DNA of 37,729 nucleotides from Smittium culicis. Its lineage: Eukaryota; Kickxellomycota; Harpellomycetes; Harpellales; Legeriomycetaceae. This document shows positions 36,401-37,729 of this stretch, in pieces. The translations under genes were made by a program, and so were the position numbers. Each line of letters begins with the position of its first letter. Position 1 is the stretch's first letter. The notes beneath the pieces were generated by a model. That model saw nothing but the letters and a program-made list of their open reading frames with translations. It had not been told where the DNA came from and searched no databases. The stretch spans positions 1 through 37,729 of the forward strand of contig LSSN01000338.1 of assembly GCA_001970855.1 (NCBI GenBank), in the 5' to 3' direction.

Positions 36401-37182
36401 TTGTTCGTGCAGTCAGCCGCATGCAATCTGTTATTGAGCTAGGAAGATTTGTCCGTGAAAAGAACACCCTTTCACTAAAAACTCCCCTCAACGAACTTGT
36501 TGTTATCCACAAAGACCCTGAATATCTTGAAGATATCAAACTTTTGAGTAAATACATCACTGATGAACTAAACATCCGTAAACTTACTTTAACTTCTGAT
36601 GATGAGTCTTATGGTATTGTTTATCGTGCTGAGGCTGACTTTAAGAAACTCGGTATTAGACTACGTGCTGATATGCCACGTGTTAAGAAGGCTCTTCCTA
36701 ATGTTCCCAACTCTGAAATCAAGGCTGCTCTTGAGTCTGGGGAACTTAACGTTGACGGAATTATCTTAAAGAGCGAAGAAATCAATATTGTTCGTGCATT
36801 TGATAGCCTTAAAATAAGTTCCGACTTTAGCGAAGCCAAATACGACTCAAACTCCGACAAAGACGTTTTAGTCTTGTTAGACACCAACCTTAGTCACGAT
36901 CTTATCCAAGAAGGTTTGGCGCGTGAAGTTATTAACCGTGTCCAAAGATTACGTAAAAAGGCTGGTCTTGTTGCTCTTGATCCTGTAAATTACTATTTCA
37001 AGATTGTTTCCGACGAATCGGACCAAATCCTAAACGTATTACAATCAAAGAAAGAATTTTTGATCAAGACTCTCAAACAAGACATTGCACACTGGGACGA
37101 AAAGGGTACTGAATGTTTCATCGAAGAAGTTCAAGAAGTTAATGAATCAAAATTCTTGCTTGGTTTCACTAGATCCAACTAA
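33496..37182 (+). CDS. ILS1: Cytosolic isoleucyl-tRNA synthetase
   Basis: This class I synthetase activates isoleucine with ATP and charges tRNA-Ile in the cytosol. Exons are 33496-33511, 33706-33887, 33976-34089 and 34243-37182; all junctions stay in frame and give 1083 residues, near the usual fungal length. The ATP-binding HIGH motif is HYGH at residues 56-59 within [12 protein letters not shown]. The CP1 editing domain shows [10 protein letters not shown] near 225 and [16 protein letters not shown] near 320, with key Asp and His present, so proofreading of valine is expected. The second signature is KMSKR at 604-608, followed by KNYPDP. The anticodon-binding region ([11 protein letters not shown]) and a C-terminal extension follow. 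No organellar targeting peptide is visible after MAESQATGQF, which supports a cytosolic enzyme. Intron 2 begins with the unusual GTTGGT; intron 1 contains a possible microexon (see findings). Confidence 0.96.
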
Positions 37183-37660
37183 AAAAAATTTCATTGATTA
37201 ATTATTCGTTCACCTTGATTTAAATTTTTTTTTTTATGGTTTACTTGATAAATTTATATCATTTTCATTTTAATTTTTTTAGTCTCTATTATTTCATTAA
37301 AAATTATCAGCATTGCTATATATTTATAAAAGTTATAAATGTTAGTAGTATGACGACATTCGTAATTTATAAGAAAAACAATAATGTTATACGACACAAT
37401 AATGACTATTTTTTTTACTAATCCGTACCAGTCGAATATTAATAAGATCCTTGTTCTAAATAATCGCCTGTACATTTACTTCATCGCTATTTTGAACGCT
37501 AGTTAAAAAAAAATAAAAAAGTCTTCCTACCGACTTTTTTTTTATTTGTCGAGATATCTTTATCTTGTGATTAAAAGATTAGACTTTAAATTAAGATCTC
37601 AAGCTTGAAAATCAAATGCAATACAATAAAAAAGCAAGAATTTTTTAATTTTATTTTTAG
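37183..37660. other. ILS1 3' flank, AT-rich
   Basis: This flank has T-rich stretches right after the stop codon (37214-37227) that could serve in 3' end formation. Frames at 37236-37421 and 37254-37475 minus overlap each other on opposite strands and have AT-driven composition, so they are not called. A hairpin at 37515-37540 precedes the possible next gene. Confidence 0.5.
37515..37540. terminator. Hairpin followed by T run
   Basis: AAAAAAGTC (37515-37523) pairs with GACTTTTTT (37532-37540) around the loop TTCCTACC, and the T run continues to nine bases. The layout resembles a 3' end signal on either strand or a polymerase III stop, but most of the pairing is A-T and could be chance. Confidence 0.25.
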
Positions 37661-37729
37661 GCGTTACGATGAGTGTCATAGATGAAGGTTTCCGTCTACC
37701 ACCTCCCCCCCCCCCCCCCCCCCCCCCCC
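37661..37729 (+). CDS. Possible first coding exon of an unidentified gene, truncated
   Basis: A good acceptor (ATTTTATTTTTAG, ending at 37660) is followed by an open frame with ATG at 37669 reading MSVIDEGFRLPP and then proline codons through the C run. Composition changes sharply from the AT-rich flank, as it does at other exons here. The contig ends inside 25 consecutive C, so the rest is missing. The product is not recognisable; a proline-rich protein such as a formin-type or adaptor protein would be one option, but the C run may also be a sequencing artefact. Confidence 0.3.
37705..37729. repeat. Poly-C run of at least 25 at contig edge
   Basis: After CTACCACCT the window ends in 25 C. 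Nothing else in this AT-rich contig approaches such a run. It either marks a real C homopolymer (polyproline coding or repeat) that stopped the assembly, or low-complexity read ends. Confidence 0.9.

Noticed and set aside
34948..36887. Minus-strand and alternate-frame open stretches within ILS1
   Set aside because: Shadows of the long ILS1 exon, whose frame matches the synthetase along its whole length.
1..37729. tRNA, rRNA, CRISPR array, riboswitch or gene cluster
   Set aside because: No T-loop-like GGTTCRANYC with matching stems, no rRNA core sequences and no regularly spaced repeats were noticed by eye; the intact genes are unrelated housekeeping genes.

Overview
The window looks like one complete, AT-rich contig from a fungal nuclear genome. 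Its genes have short introns with GT...AG ends and yeast-like branch sites (CTAAC, TACTAAT). The three large proteins have fungal-style architecture: nucleosome assembly protein 1, a DUF300/TMEM184 membrane protein and cytosolic isoleucyl-tRNA synthetase. Degenerate DIRS-like and LINE-like retroelements plus very AT-rich spacers would suit an early-diverging fungus (Mucoromycota or Zoopagomycota type). That placement is inference, and the sequence does not name a species. The left edge starts with four tandem ACTAAG hexamers, possibly a variant telomere. The right edge ends inside a run of 25 C.

Layout. 1-8380: very AT-rich, no supportable gene, with an inverted repeat and a heat-shock-element-like motif near the left end. 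8381-10340: less AT-rich, holding a short piggyBac-type MITE flanked by TTAA and an unidentified broken reading frame. 10765-12047: NAP1 with one intron. 12335-14452: a 986-bp block present twice around a 146-base N gap, each copy with the same 66-residue membrane-protein gene on the minus strand; this is probably an unmerged contig overlap. 14453-17840: AT-rich spacer with a 28-bp perfect palindrome. 17850-22560: relic of a LINE-like element on the plus strand with a recognisable endonuclease domain. 22584-26570: relic of a DIRS-like tyrosine-recombinase retrotransposon on the minus strand, in the order gag-like, reverse transcriptase, RNase H, tyrosine recombinase. 26571-30029: AT-rich spacer. 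30030-32481: seven-exon DUF300/TMEM184 gene. 33496-37182: four-exon ILS1. 37661-37729: possible first coding bases of another gene, cut off by poly-C.

The intact genes are unrelated housekeeping functions: histone chaperoning, a mitochondrial-type small membrane protein, a membrane transporter-like protein and tRNA charging. They do not form a pathway or operon. The notable biology is the retroelement graveyard between 17.8 and 26.6 kb. There, a chain of DIRS domains can be read through stop codons, several at positions where tryptophan is expected, as G-to-A decay would produce. No new defence or biosynthetic system is evident.
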